This document shows positions 10,739 through 22,248 of a DNA stretch of 64,000 nt, in pieces. Within the stretch, counting starts at the first letter, position 1. Each line of letters begins with the position of its first letter. The position numbers and the translations under genes are program-made. Under the pieces are notes generated by a model that worked only from the letters and a program-made list of their open reading frames with translations, did no database searches and was not told the DNA's origin. The DNA is from Pegea sp. RAD2-039 (lineage: Eukaryota > Chordata > Thaliacea > Salpida > Salpidae), in contig JAQGEQ010000094.1 of NCBI GenBank assembly GCA_034620365.1, positions 1-64,000 on the forward strand. Direction: 5' to 3'.

Positions 10739-13700
10739 ATGGGAACATCTTCTTCTGTCAATAAAAGCGGACGTCCAGATAGTAGTATGAGTAGAAAAAG
10801 TATGTTTATAACTCTACAAATACTTTGCAATTAACACTTTTATTTTTTATATCTTCTAACAAATAAATATTTTTAACTTTTGTGAGCTTACAACTATTGT
10901 TAAGAAACAATTCTCTTTTTTTAAAGCAAATATTTAAAACGCCAAAAACATAATGAGAAGTTATTTCTGCAAATAAAAGCTCTCCATATAGTAAAATTCA
11001 GTTTTTAGTTTTCTGGTTTGCTTATATTCTAAAATGTTGAATAAAACAGTTGTTAAAAAACTAGCAGCTAAAACTAGTGAGTTTTTTTATTATGAAAATA
11101 TTTCTTTTTAATTTTTTATTCAGAAGTCACTTTATTGTAACTAAATTTAACTTTAGGTAGCTTAGAAACCTGGCAAAAAGAGATACAGGTGGTAGTTGAT
11201 CAATTGCACAAAGAAACAAATGAAAAAGATGCAACTATTCGATTGTAAGTATTTAATCATTTCTGAAGGTATTTGAAGAGCTTTTTTTTTTAAGGATGCA
11301 TGCTAGAATTATAGAGCTTGAAAAAGCAGGTGCTGGTAAATCAGGAGTAAAATTTAGCGAAAAAACTCTCATCAAGACTTTAGAGGTGGGGAAAGTGATT
11401 TAATATTTATAAAAATTTATAATTTTATTCACAGGATAAAATTTCATCTTTGGAACAAACTCTGAAATCAAAAAATGATACTCTTCGTAGTTTACAGAGG
11501 AAAATAGTTAATGTAAACCCCAAAAAGTCTGAAGGGGTGAGATGGATGTGATTTTGATCATAAAAATCTGATTTAAATTGTTTTTAGGCAAAATCTACTT
11601 TATCTGTTGGTTCTTCTGATCATGAATTATCGAGACTGAAAGCTCAGTATAAACCCAATGAAGTTGAAGATCATGATATATCTAGACCTCCTAGTAACGC
11701 AGTCCTTAAAAAACCTTTACTTGATGTTACTGCCAACCGGTTTGGTATCTCTGCAGAGACTTTTACTCAACGTAAAGTTGTAAGTTTGAAATCATTCACT
11801 AATTCATTAATTATTTTGATTAATTTTTGGAATAATTTTCCTCTTTTCATATTTTTTTTACAATAAGCTTTCATGTGATACCCACCCACGTTCTAAACAT
11901 TCACATCAGCTAGATTGATATCATGTTGGCAAAACTTGCCTTGTAGTCATGTGCTATTAACAATAGGAACATTTTTCATAATTCACTAATTATTTTAATT
12001 ATATTTTGAAATATTCACAATTTTTATGATTTTTTTATCAATCGATTTCAATATTATAAAATAATAATCAAATAATGTTAATTAAAAATGAAACAAAAAA
12101 AGGAATTAATTAATGATAATTATTTGTATAATAAAATAATTAAACAAATATTTATTATCAAACTTTTTAGCTAAATGTAACTTATCCAGTTATTGAAATA
12201 TTATCAAAAAGAGTAAATGATAATAATTATTATTGGTTTTAAGGCGAAGTCAATAGTTGCGAAGAGTAAAACAGAACGAGAAGAGATTCGTCGCGGTCTT
12301 CTCGGAAATCTCTTTTTAAGTGGTCTTGACACTAATCAAGTTACTCAACTTATTGATTGCATGTCATCTAAACGCTTCGCTAAAGGAAGTGACGTCATCA
12401 GATATGGTGAATATGGTGATACAATGTACGTCATCAAATCTGGCGAGGTAAGTAATTGTATGACGTCATAACTGCTGTCACATGATCACTGACATCATCA
12501 GATCGAAGTTTTTTTGATGAAAAAAGGTAAACGTCATCACGTAACGCTATTACGCAAGGGGGCGCTATTCGGCGAGTTAGCTTTGCTGTATAATTGCAAA
12601 CGAACTGCAAGTTGTAGCACAACTACTGATACTGAACTCTGGTGTATTGATCGTCACAACTTCCAAGTCAGTTGATGACGTGTTGTGGCGTCATGATCTA
12701 CTTCATCTGTTACGTTGCTAGGCAATCGTGAAACTGACAGGCGAAGAACGTCGCAATGAATACTTGAGATTACTACAAACTGTTGATAAGTTAAAGTCGA
12801 TGCCAGTAGGGTCACTGATGCGTATCGCTGACTGCTTGCAACCCACTACCATGTCACGTGGTGATTACGTCATCAGACAAGGTGAAACGGGCGACGTGTT
12901 CTACGTGATTCAAGATGGAAAAGTTAAAGTAACAAAGGTAGGTTGGTGATTGGTTGATGGGTTTTGTTATGTCTTTGCCGTTTCTAGGGAAGCGGAACCG
13001 ATGAAGAGTTTATCGTATCGATGGGAAAAGGTTTGTGGTTGTCATGGCAACCGGTAATTAACTGACTTGTATGACGTAGGTGAATATTTCGGTGAAAGAG
13101 CTTTACTGACAGAAGATAAACGATCAGCAAATGTAATTGTCGAAAGTGAAAGTGTGGAATTGTTGATGTTAGATCGGCAAGATTTTATTTCATTTGTAGG
13201 AAATTTGAACGAGGTAAACCTACTACTGCTGCTACTACTACTACTAATTGACATTTACTTGTAGCTTCAAAAAGCAGAAGATATCCCAACTATCGTGGAA
13301 GCACCTGTCCCAGTCAAGCCAGAGTCTGATGCTGCATCTCAAGGTAGTTACAAATTTTCCTCTTTTTCTTTCTTTTATGATTTTCTTCAGAATCTGCAGC
13401 TTATTTGGAAGAAATACTCAGAACTCCATTGAACAAGCTTCAGGTTAACATCACGTTGTAAATCACGTCACATAATATATCCCATCATTATCAGGTATTG
13501 GGTATTTTAGGTCAGGGTGGTTTTGGTTGTGTGAAACTTGTTAAAATCCCCAAAATTACAAAAAAAGCTTTTGCGTTAAAATCAATCAAAAAAGCTAAGA
13601 TTGTGAAACTCGGTCAACAAGAACACGTGATCGCTGAACGTCAGATCATGTTGAGTTTAAAGAGTCCTTTTACTGGCAAACTTTACAGGTTCATCTACTT

Positions 13701-14606
13701 CTCGAACAAGCCATGATGTAATCAGCTTGTTATTATAGAACATATAAAGATGACACGAGGATTTATATGTTAATGGATGTCTATTTAGGCGGAGAATTAT
13801 ATGGGGTCCTTCGTAAAGTTGGACCCCTCAAAGATGAACCCGCCAGATTTTGTGCTGCGTGTACTATCGAAGCACTCGCGTATCTTCACGAACAAAACAT
13901 CGTCTATCGCGACTTGAAACCCGAAAATCTGATGTTAGATCATCGTGGTTACGTCATACTCGTGGATTATGGCTTCGCCAAGCAGATCTTGAAAAATCAG
14001 CGAACATGGACGTTTTGTGGCACACCAGAGTACTTCCCTCCTGAAATTCTCAACAATTCAGGTCACCATGGCAACTAAATCGCTAGTCGCCGCTTAGGTT
14101 AATCGTGTTTGGTGTAGGTCATGACGTGTCAGCTGATTATTGGTCGTTAGGGATTCTTATCTACGAGTTGTTGACAACATCAACACCATTCTACGCTCAA
14201 GATGACATGATGATTTATGAGAAGATTTTAAATGGTGTTGAAGGTGTTCGCTTCTCTTCCAAAGTCAAAAAAAATGCCGAAGTTTGTGTGATGACGTCAC
14301 AAGCGCGATCATTCACACGCACATTTACAGATGCTGATTCGCGGCTTATGCAAATTAGAACCGCGCGAACGCCTTGGTAACAAGAAAGGCGGTGTCCGTG
14401 AAATTAGAAAGCAGCGCTGGTTCCAAGGTTTTGATTGGCAAGCACTTCGGGCTTGTAAGCTCGAATCCCCCTTCGATCCTGACATCAAAGGCCCGCTAGA
14501 TACAAAACATTTCCCGATCACCTCAACTGAACAAATGGATGGTGATCCTATGGAAGAGCGTAAAATCCTTTCCACAGCAGATATGTCTTGGGATTCTCAG
14601 TTTTAA
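10739..14606 (+). CDS. PRKG: cGMP-dependent protein kinase (copy 1)
   Basis: Sixteen exons: 10739-10799, 11157-11244, 11295-11385, 11435-11536, 11588-11779, 12244-12447, 12502-12666, 12722-12937, 12988-13030, 13080-13213, 13265-13343, 13391-13443, 13495-13688, 13739-14061, 14118-14281, 14331-14606. Total 2385 nt, 794 aa, all phases consistent. The N terminus MGTSSS is an N-myristoylation signal, as in type II PKG. A heptad-rich coiled coil follows (about 22-110). GISAE near 167-171 matches the autoinhibitory segment. The two cNMP-binding domains have phosphate cassettes [14 protein letters not shown] (site A, with the cGMP-type Thr) and [14 protein letters not shown] (site B, Ser as in PRKG2). 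The kinase starts near 477: GQGGFG 482-487, Lys505, YRDLKPEN with Asp599, [10 protein letters not shown] loop. The family phosphorylates Ser/Thr targets on cGMP binding. Odd points: DYG (617-619) replaces DFG and PPE (641-643) replaces APE. Orthology to PRKG1 or PRKG2 is inferred, not tested. Confidence 0.95.
11034..11076 (+). CDS. Possible alternative first exon of PKG copy 1
   Basis: ATG followed by 14 codons ([14 protein letters not shown]) and a consensus donor, A|GTGAGT, in phase 1. This is the same phase as the upstream first exon (10739-10799), so either exon could splice to 11157. Using it would give a 788-aa form without the myristoylation motif. Alternative first exons are known in animal PKG1 genes. 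The exon is fully preserved in copy 2 (17050-17092). Expression is inferred only. Confidence 0.4.
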
Positions 14607-14733
14607 ATCTTTTAACAATTCCCTGTTTCTGTTTTTATGTTTTTTTTTATGTTTTTAAACATGAAATTGTTGGTTTTTAGATTTTATTTTGAAGACTACT
14701 GTGATGTCGCCATGACAACCGACGCGATGGTTT

Positions 14734-15633
14734 CTATGTGCAATCGGTGCAAGGAATGGTTCCGCGTTGTCTACAAACTGAACATTTCAGTTGAACAAAG
14801 CGACTTTTTCTCGTTTTCGTTTTGCCGTCACATGACGTACAGATGACGTCACCGCTTCCTTTACATGTCGCGCATGAGATCCGGTTGTTAAGTTTCTAAC
14901 ATCGCCAAAAGCTTGTTTTAAAATGCTAATAAAATTTTATCAATATTCTTACTGGAAATTTCTTCAAACGAATTCTCAAATCGCCACAATCGGCCAATGA
15001 CGTCACTTCAGCAAAACCCTAAAAAACGCGAAATGATTAGATGGCGATTTGAGTGAGGAAATGTACCCCGATGTAGAAACCATCGATGTAGATACGTGGA
15101 AGATGTGGTTGGGGGTCCCCATCTTTGAGTTTCAGTCTTTGATACAATTCATCTTTATGAGAAGAACTGATGAAGATATCTCTTTCCTGAAATCTCAATT
15201 TTCAATTCTTGAAAATTATCGAGGAATTTTGTTACTTCAAACTTGACTCGAAATCCTCTGATGACTTTAATCGAGTTCTCACATTCAGATCGAATCAATC
15301 TGTTAACTCCTAAACTAGTTGTGTAGATCACAATCTGATCTTTTAAATCTTTCTCTTGTAGCTGAAAATATGAAATTAGATGCAAATAAAATTGAAATTT
15401 CAAAAACACAAATATTTGATTCTGAAAAGAGAGGATGTTGATTAAGAGAGAATTAACATTCTGAAATTATTCTTTGATTTATTTTCTATAAATTTGAAAA
15501 GAAAATGTTTCCAGATGAAGTTTATTCTAATTAAGTGATGATTGAATTTGTTCCCTTTCCACTGGAATTCCTCACTAGGTGGTGCTGCTGCGTTGTGGAA
15601 GTCAACCTGGACAGGTTTGTAAATTGATGTCAC
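14734..15633 (-). CDS. GRXCR: Glutaredoxin-like cysteine-rich protein, GRXCR type (copy 1)
   Basis: Five minus-strand exons: 15633-15607, 15361-15236, 15186-15067, 15018-14953, 14895-14734; 501 nt, 166 aa, every junction in phase 0. Exons 2-4 encode a glutaredoxin-like domain: DQIVIYTTSLGVNR, a helix ending FRVKFE|ERDIFISSSHKDEL, then the cis-Pro strand region LPRIYIDGFYIG|GFAEV. IVxYTTSLGVxR and FEERD are the hallmark of GRXCR proteins; as in that family there is no CxxC redox site at YTTSL. The last exon is a four-CxxC zinc ribbon: CATCKGSG, CTSCDGKT, CSVCRQRG, CTDC. Vertebrate GRXCR1/2 (about 250-290 aa) act in stereocilia; this one is shorter at the N terminus. The first exon (MTSIYKPVQ) is the weakest part of the model. 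It is convergent with PKG; the stop codons lie about 130 bp apart. Confidence 0.88.
14928..14933 (+). terminator. Possible PKG poly(A) signal (copy 1)
   Basis: AATAAA about 320 bp downstream of the PKG stop codon, on the plus strand inside an intron of the convergent GRXCR-type gene. If used, the two transcripts overlap at their 3' ends. Repeated at 20943-20948 in copy 2. Confidence 0.35.
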
Positions 15634-16190
15634 AGGTCACTTGACTGAATAGTGGATCTAAAAACTAATTTAGAGCAAGATACTTTCTACTATAATTCAA
15701 TTTCACGTCGGATTTTTTCCATAAATTTAAGAATCAGTTTATCTTTTAGATAATTTTTGAAGGAAACACATTTCTGCTACTTAATAGACAAACCTGAACA
15801 AATTTAAGGTTATAAAGTGACCCCTAAACCATTTTTATGAATTAATTCTTTGTCAAGTATTTGGAATTGACAGAAGTCAAATAAAATCTTCAAATTTAAT
15901 AATTGATCAGCAAGCTAAAGACAAAGTTGATATCAGAAAATTGTTATTTCCTGTTAAGATGTTTTTTTAGTAACTTAATCAGATGGAAAAGGAAAACCCA
16001 ACATTCTAAACCAACTTATCTCAGATATTTTCTCTATTTTTTAAACTTTTGTTGAAATGAACAAAATTGGTTTAAAAAATAGAAATTTGAAATATTTAGA
16101 AATTCTAATTTACATACAAATTTCTAAGAGATTAAATTGAATAGAGAAAATATTTCTAAACTTTTAATGGTGCAGTTAGTTTCATTTGTT
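15634..16190. other. Intergenic part of duplication unit 1
   Basis: AT-rich sequence upstream of the GRXCR-type gene. I see no further exons. The corresponding part of unit 2 (21649-22218) has more differences than the genic part: several single-base changes plus a short insertion near 22183. Confidence 0.5.
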
Positions 16191-16754
16191 AGTCTTACTA
16201 ATTCACTTTCCATTATCTTCTATTTTACATCTCAATTTTTATTCTTAGTAAATTGTAAGCTTTGAATTGAAATTAATTGCCAGAATTATTCCATAAAACT
16301 TTGAAAGTTTCATGTTTAATTGAAATTTGTAGTGTTTAGATTATATCAATCAGTTTATTTACTTTATTTTCAAAATTATTTCTTAATTAAAAAGATATTA
16401 TATCTTTTGTTTGATGCAAATATTTTGTAACCTACAATTTATGGTGACAATAAAATGACATATATAGTGTTCGGATAATTTCTGTTTAACTTTAATGTAA
16501 AATAAAATTTAAATGATTCTGTCAAATGTCACCTATTTTAACATAAATAAGACTTTATTAAATCAGAAAATGTTTCTCTTTTAACTTCATAAATTTTAAC
16601 AATTATTAAATTGTTGAAAACTCGTTTTATAATATTTATTATCTGATTATTAATTTGTTTTAAATATTTGAAGTAACTAATAGGTAACATCAAACGTTTA
16701 CCATCATCTTAGATTTTTTCAAGCTTTGAAACTTTCTAATTGTTTTATTTTGTT

Positions 16755-19700
16755 ATGGGAACATCTTATTCTGTCAATAAAAACGGACGTCCAGATAGTA
16801 GTATGAGTAGAAAAAGTATGTTTATAACTCTACAAATACTTTGCAATTATCACTTTTATTTTTTATATCTTCTAACAAATAAATATTTTTAACTTTTGTG
16901 AGCTTACAACTATTGTTAAGAAACAATTCTCTTTTTTTAAAGCAAATATTTAAAACGCCAAAAAAATAATGAGAAGTTATTTCTGCAAATAAAAGCTCTC
17001 CATATAGTAAAATTCAGTTTTTAGTTTTCTGGTTTGCTTATATTCTAAAATGTTGAATAAAACAGTTGTTAAAAAACTAGCAGCTAAAACTAGTGAGTTT
17101 TTTTATTATGAAAATATTTCTTTTTAATTTTTTATTCAGAAGTCACTTTATTGTAACTAAATTTAACTTTAGGTAGCTTAGAAACCTGGCAAAAAGAGAT
17201 ACAGGTGGTAGTTGATCAATTGCACAAAGAAACAAATGAAAAAGATGCAACTATTCGATTGTAAGTATTTAATCATTTCTGAAGGTATTTGAAGAGCTTT
17301 TTTTTTAAGGATGCATGCTAGAATTATAGAGCTTGAAAAAGCAGGTGCTGGTAAATCAGGAGTAAAATTTAGCGAAAAAACTCTCATCAAGACTTTAGAG
17401 GTGGGGAAAGTGATTTAATATTTATAAAAATTTATAATTTTATTCTCAGGATAAAATTTCATCTTTGGAACAAACTCTAAAATCAAAAAATGATACTCTT
17501 CGTAGTTTACAGAGGAAAATAGTTAATGTAAACCCTAAAAAGTCTGAAGGGGTGAGATGGATGTGATTTTGATCGTAAAAATCTGATTTAAATTGTTTTT
17601 AGGCAAAATCTACTTTATCTGTTGGTTCTTCTGATCATGAATTATCGAGACTGAAAGCTCAGTATAAACCCAATGAAGTTGAAGATCATGATATATCTAG
17701 ACCTCCTAGTAACGCAGTCCTTAAAAAACCTTTACTTGATGTTACTGCCAACCGGTTTGGTATCTCTGCAGAGACTTTTACTCAACGTAAAGTTGTAAGT
17801 TTGAAATCATTCACTAATTCATTAATTATTTTGATTAATTTTTGGAATAATTTTCCTCTTTTCATATTTTTCTTACAATAAACTTTCATGTCATACCCAC
17901 CCACGTTCTAAACATTCACATCAGCTAGATTGATATCATGTTGGCAAAACTTGCCTTGTAGTCATGTGCTATTGACAATAGGAACATTTTTCATAATTCA
18001 CTAATTATTTTAATTATATTTTGAAATATTCACAATTTTTATGATTTTTTTATCAATCGATTTCAATATTATAAAATAATAATCAAATAATGTTAATTAA
18101 AAATGAAACAAAAAAAGGAATTAATTAATGATAATTATTTGTATAATAAAATAATTAAACAAATATTTATTATCAAACTTTTTAGCTAAATGTAACTTAT
18201 CCAGTTATTGAAATATTATCAAAAAGAGTAAATGATAATAATTATTATTGGTTTTAAGGCGAAGTCAATAGTTGCGAAGAGTAAAACAGAACGAGAAGAG
18301 ATTCGTCGCGGTCTTCTCGGAAATCTCTTTTTAAGTGGTCTTGACACTAATCAAGTTACTCAACTTATTGATTGCATGTCATCTAAACGCTTCGCTAAAG
18401 GAAGTGACGTCATCAGATATGGTGAATATGGTGATACAATGTACGTCATCAAATCTGGCGAGGTAAGTAATTGTATGACGTCATAACTGCTGTCACATGA
18501 TCACTGACATCATCAGATCGAAGTTTTTTTGATGAAAAATGGTAAACGTCATCACGTAACGCTATTACGCAAGGGGGCGCTATTCGGCGAGTTAGCTTTG
18601 CTGTATAATTGCAAACGAACTGCAAGTTGTAGCACAACTACTGATACTGAACTCTGGTGTATTGATCGTCACAACTTCCAAGTCAGTTGATGACGTGTTG
18701 TGACGTCATGATCTACTTCATCTGTTGCGTTGCTAGGCAATCGTGAAACTGACAGGCGAAGAACGTCGCAATGAATACTTGAGATTACTACAAACTGTTG
18801 ATAAGTTAAAGTCGATGCCAGTAGGGTCACTGATGCGTATCGCTGACTGCTTGCAACCCACTACCATGTCACGTGGTGATTACGTCATCAGACAAGGTGA
18901 AACGGGCGACGTGTTCTACGTGATTCAAGATGGAAAAGTTAAAGTAACAAAGGTAGGTTGGTGATTGGTTGATGGGTTTTGTTATGTCTTTGCCGTTTCT
19001 AGGAAAGCGGAACCGATGAAGAGTTTATCGTATCGATGGGAAAAGGTTTGTGGTTGTCATGGCAACCGGTAATTAACTGACTTGTATGACGTAGGTGAAT
19101 ATTTCGGTGAAAGAGCTTTACTGACAGAAGATAAACGATCAGCAAATGTAATTGTTGAAAGTGAAAGTGTGGAATTGTTGATGTTAGATCGGCAAGATTT
19201 TATTTCATTTGTAGGAAATTTGAACGAGGTAAACCTACTACTGCTGCTACTACTACTACTAATTGACATTTACTTGTAGCTTCAAAAAGCAGAAGATATC
19301 CCAACTATCGTGGAAGCACCTGTCCCAGTCAAGCCAGAGTCTGATGCTGCATCTCAAGGTAGTTACAAATTTTCCTCTTTTTCTTTCTTTTATGATTTTC
19401 TTCAGAATCTGCAGCTTATTTGGAAGAAATACTCAGAACTCCATTGAACAAGCTTCAGGTTAACATCACGTTGTAAATCACGTCACATAATATATCCCAT
19501 CATTATCAGGTATTGGGTATTTTAGGTCAGGGTGGTTTTGGTTGTGTGAAACTTGTTAAAATCCCCAAAATTACAAAAAAAGCTTTTGCGTTAAAATCAA
19601 TCAAAAAAGCTAAGATTGTGAAACTCGGTCAACAAGAACACGTGATCGCTGAACGTCAGATCATGTTGAGTTTAAAGAGTCCTTTTACTGGCAAACTTTA

Positions 19701-20621
19701 CAGGTTCATCTACTTCTCGAACAAGCCATGATGTAATCAGCTTGTTATTATAGAACATATAAAGATGACACGAGGATTTATATGTTAATGGATGTCTATT
19801 TAGGCGGAGAATTATATGGGGTCCTTCGTAAAGTTGGACCCCTCAAAGATGAACCCGCCAGATTTTGTGCTGCGTGTACTATCGAAGCACTCGCGTATCT
19901 TCACGAACAAAACATCGTCTATCGCGACTTGAAACCCGAAAATCTGATGTTAGATCATCGTGGTTACGTCATACTCGTGGATTATGGCTTCGCCAAGCAG
20001 ATCTTGAAAAATCAGCGAACATGGACGTTTTGTGGTACACCAGAGTACTTCCCTCCTGAAATTCTCAACAATTCAGGTCACCATGGCAACTAAATCGCTA
20101 GTCGCCGCTTAGGTTAATCGTGTTTGGTGTAGGTCATGACGTGTCAGCTGATTATTGGTCGTTAGGGATTCTTATCTACGAGTTGTTGACAACATCAACA
20201 CCATTCTACGCTCAAGATGACATGATGATTTATGAGAAGATTTTAAATGGTGTTGAAGGTGTTCGCTTCTCTTCCAAAGTCAAAAAAAATGCCGAAGTTT
20301 GTGTGATGACGTCACAAGCGCGATCATTCACACGCACATTTACAGATGCTGATTCGCGGCTTATGCAAATTAGAACCGCGCGAACGCCTTGGTAACAAGA
20401 AAGGCGGTGTCCGTGAAATTAGAAAGCAGCGCTGGTTCCAAGGTTTTGATTGGCAAGCACTTCGGGCTTGTAAGCTCGAATCCCCCTTCGATCCTGACAT
20501 CAAAGGCCCGCTAGATACAAAACATTTCCCGATCACCTCAACTGAACAAATGGATGGTGATCCTATGGAAGAGCGTAAAATCCTTTCCACAGCAGATATG
20601 TCTTGGGATTCTCAGTTTTAA
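16755..20621 (+). CDS. PRKG: cGMP-dependent protein kinase (copy 2)
   Basis: Same 16-exon structure as copy 1: 16755-16815, 17173-17260, 17310-17400, 17450-17551, 17603-17794, 18259-18462, 18517-18681, 18737-18952, 19003-19045, 19095-19228, 19280-19358, 19406-19458, 19510-19703, 19754-20076, 20133-20296, 20346-20621; 794 aa, intact. Amino-acid differences seen against copy 1 are few: Ser5 to Tyr (MGTSYS, which keeps Gly2 but changes the myristoylation context), Ser10 to Asn, Lys to Asn in cNMP site A (MKNG for MKKG) and Gly to Glu at the first codon of exon 9. All splice sites, cGMP-binding cassettes and the DYG/PPE kinase variants are shared. An alternative first exon is kept at 17050-17092. 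Confidence 0.94.
17050..17092 (+). CDS. Possible alternative first exon of PKG copy 2
   Basis: Identical in design to 11034-11076: ATG, 14 codons, then an A|GTGAGT phase-1 donor compatible with exon 2 at 17173. Inferred only. Confidence 0.38.
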
Positions 20622-20748
20622 ATCTTTTAACAATTCCCTGTTTCTGTTTTTATGTTTTTTTTTATGTTTTTAAACATGAAATTGTTGGTTTTTAGATTTT
20701 ATTTTGAAGACTACTGTGATGTCGCCATGACAACCGACGCGATGGTTT

Positions 20749-21648
20749 CTATGTGCAATCGGTGCAAGGAATGGTTCCGCGTTGTCTACAAACTGAACAT
20801 TTCAGTTGAACAAAGCGACTTTTTCTCGTTTTCGTTTTGCCGTCACATGACGTACAGATGACGTCACCGCTTCCTTTACATGTCGCGCATGAGATCCGGT
20901 TGTTAAGTTTCTAACATCGCCAAAAGCTTGTTTTAAAATGCTAATAAAATTTTATCAATATTCTTACTGGAAATTTCTTCAAACGAATTCTCAAATCGCC
21001 ACAATCGGCCAATGACGTCACTTCAGCAAAACCCTAAAAAACGCGAAATGATTAGATGGCGATTTGAGTGAGGAAATGTACCCCGATGTAGAAACCATCG
21101 ATGTAGATACGTGGAAGATGTGGTTGGGGGTCCCCATCTTTGAGTTTCAGTCTTTGATACAATTCATCTTTATGAGAAGAACTGATGAAGATATCTCTTT
21201 CCTGAAATCTCAATTTTCAATTCTTGAAAATTATCGAGGAATTTTGTTACTTCAAACTTGACTCGAAATCCTCTGATGACTTTAATCGAGTTCTCACATT
21301 CAGATCGAATCAATCTGTTAACTCCTAAACTAGTTGTGTAGATCACAATCTGATCTTTTAAATCTTTCTCTTGTAGCTGAAAATATGAAATTAGATGCAA
21401 ATAAAATTGAAATTTCAAAAACACAAATATTTGATTCTGAAAAGAGAGGATGTTGATTAAGAGAGAATTAACATTCTGAAATTGTTCTTTGATTTAATTT
21501 GTATAAATTTGAAAAGAAAATGTTTCCAGATGAAGTTTATTCTAATTAAGTGATGATTGAATTTGTTCCCTTTCCACTGGAATTCCTCACTAGGTGGTGC
21601 TGCTGCGTTGTGGAAGTCAACCTGGACAGGTTTGTAAATTGATGTCAC
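20749..21648 (-). CDS. GRXCR: Glutaredoxin-like cysteine-rich protein, GRXCR type (copy 2)
   Basis: Duplicate of the copy 1 gene at an offset of 6015 bp: exons 21648-21622, 21376-21251, 21201-21082, 21033-20968, 20910-20749; 166 aa. I see no change in the coding exons. The changes I noticed lie in the first intron, near 21483-21505. The glutaredoxin-like domain and the four-CxxC ribbon are complete. It stays convergent with PKG copy 2, so the two-gene module was duplicated as a unit. Confidence 0.86.
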
Positions 21649-22248
21649 AGGTCACTTGACTGAATAGTGGATCTAAAAACTAATTTAGAGCAAGATACTT
21701 TCTACTATAATTCAATTTCACGTCGGATTTTTTCCTTAAATTTAAGAATCAGTTTATCTTTGAGATAATTTTTGAAGGAAACACATTTCTGCTACTTAAT
21801 AGACAAACCTGAACAAATTTAAGGTTATAAAGTGACCCATAAACCATTTTTATGAATTAATTCTTTGTCAAGTATTTGGAATTGACAGAAGTCAAATAAA
21901 ATCTTCAAATTTAATAATTGATCAGCAAGCTAAAGACAAAGTTGATATCAGAGAATTGTTATTTCCTGTTAAGATGTTTTTTTAGTAACTTAATCAGATG
22001 GAAAAGGAAAAACCCAACATTCTAAACCAACTTATCTCAGATATTTTCTCTATTTTTTAAACTTTTGTTGAAAGGAACAAAATTGGTATAAAAATAGAAA
22101 TTTGAAATATTTAGAAATTCTAATTTACATACAAATTTTTAAAAGATTAAATTGAATAGAGAAAATATTTCTAAACTTTTAATGGAAGTTTAATGGAGCA
22201 GTTAGTTTCATTTGTTAATATCACACAACAACTTGATGACGTCATCAC

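Larger units (their letters stand above)
10193..16190 (+). repeat. Tandem segmental duplication, unit 1
   Basis: A ~6.0 kb unit that is followed head to tail by unit 2 (16191-22218). The two align at a constant offset of 6015 bp over most of their length; the offset is about 5995 at the left end, because of a ~20 bp indel near 10575/16575, and 6016 before a T-run difference near 11290. Identity is roughly 99% by eye. Each unit holds one PKG gene (+) and one convergent GRXCR-type gene (-). Unit 1 ends at the shared text near 16180-16190 and unit 2 begins at once, with no spacer. Confidence 0.93.
16191..22218 (+). repeat. Tandem segmental duplication, unit 2
   Basis: Second copy of the ~6.0 kb PKG + GRXCR unit. 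Homology to unit 1 stops at about 22218 (shared CATTTGTTA), just inside an exon-like open frame that has no counterpart left of unit 1. The near identity, extending through introns and flanks, points to a very recent duplication or to two haplotypes placed in tandem by the assembler. Confidence 0.93.

Noticed and set aside
12434..12622. Minus-strand frame within PKG, also at 18449-18637
   Set aside because: Antisense of the cNMP-binding exons, which have clear family motifs on the plus strand.
15155..15409. Reading the GRXCR region as one single 84-aa frame
   Set aside because: It runs through an intron. Splicing at GAA|GTAACA and AG|GAAAGAG restores the FEERD motif and leads to the four-CxxC exon.
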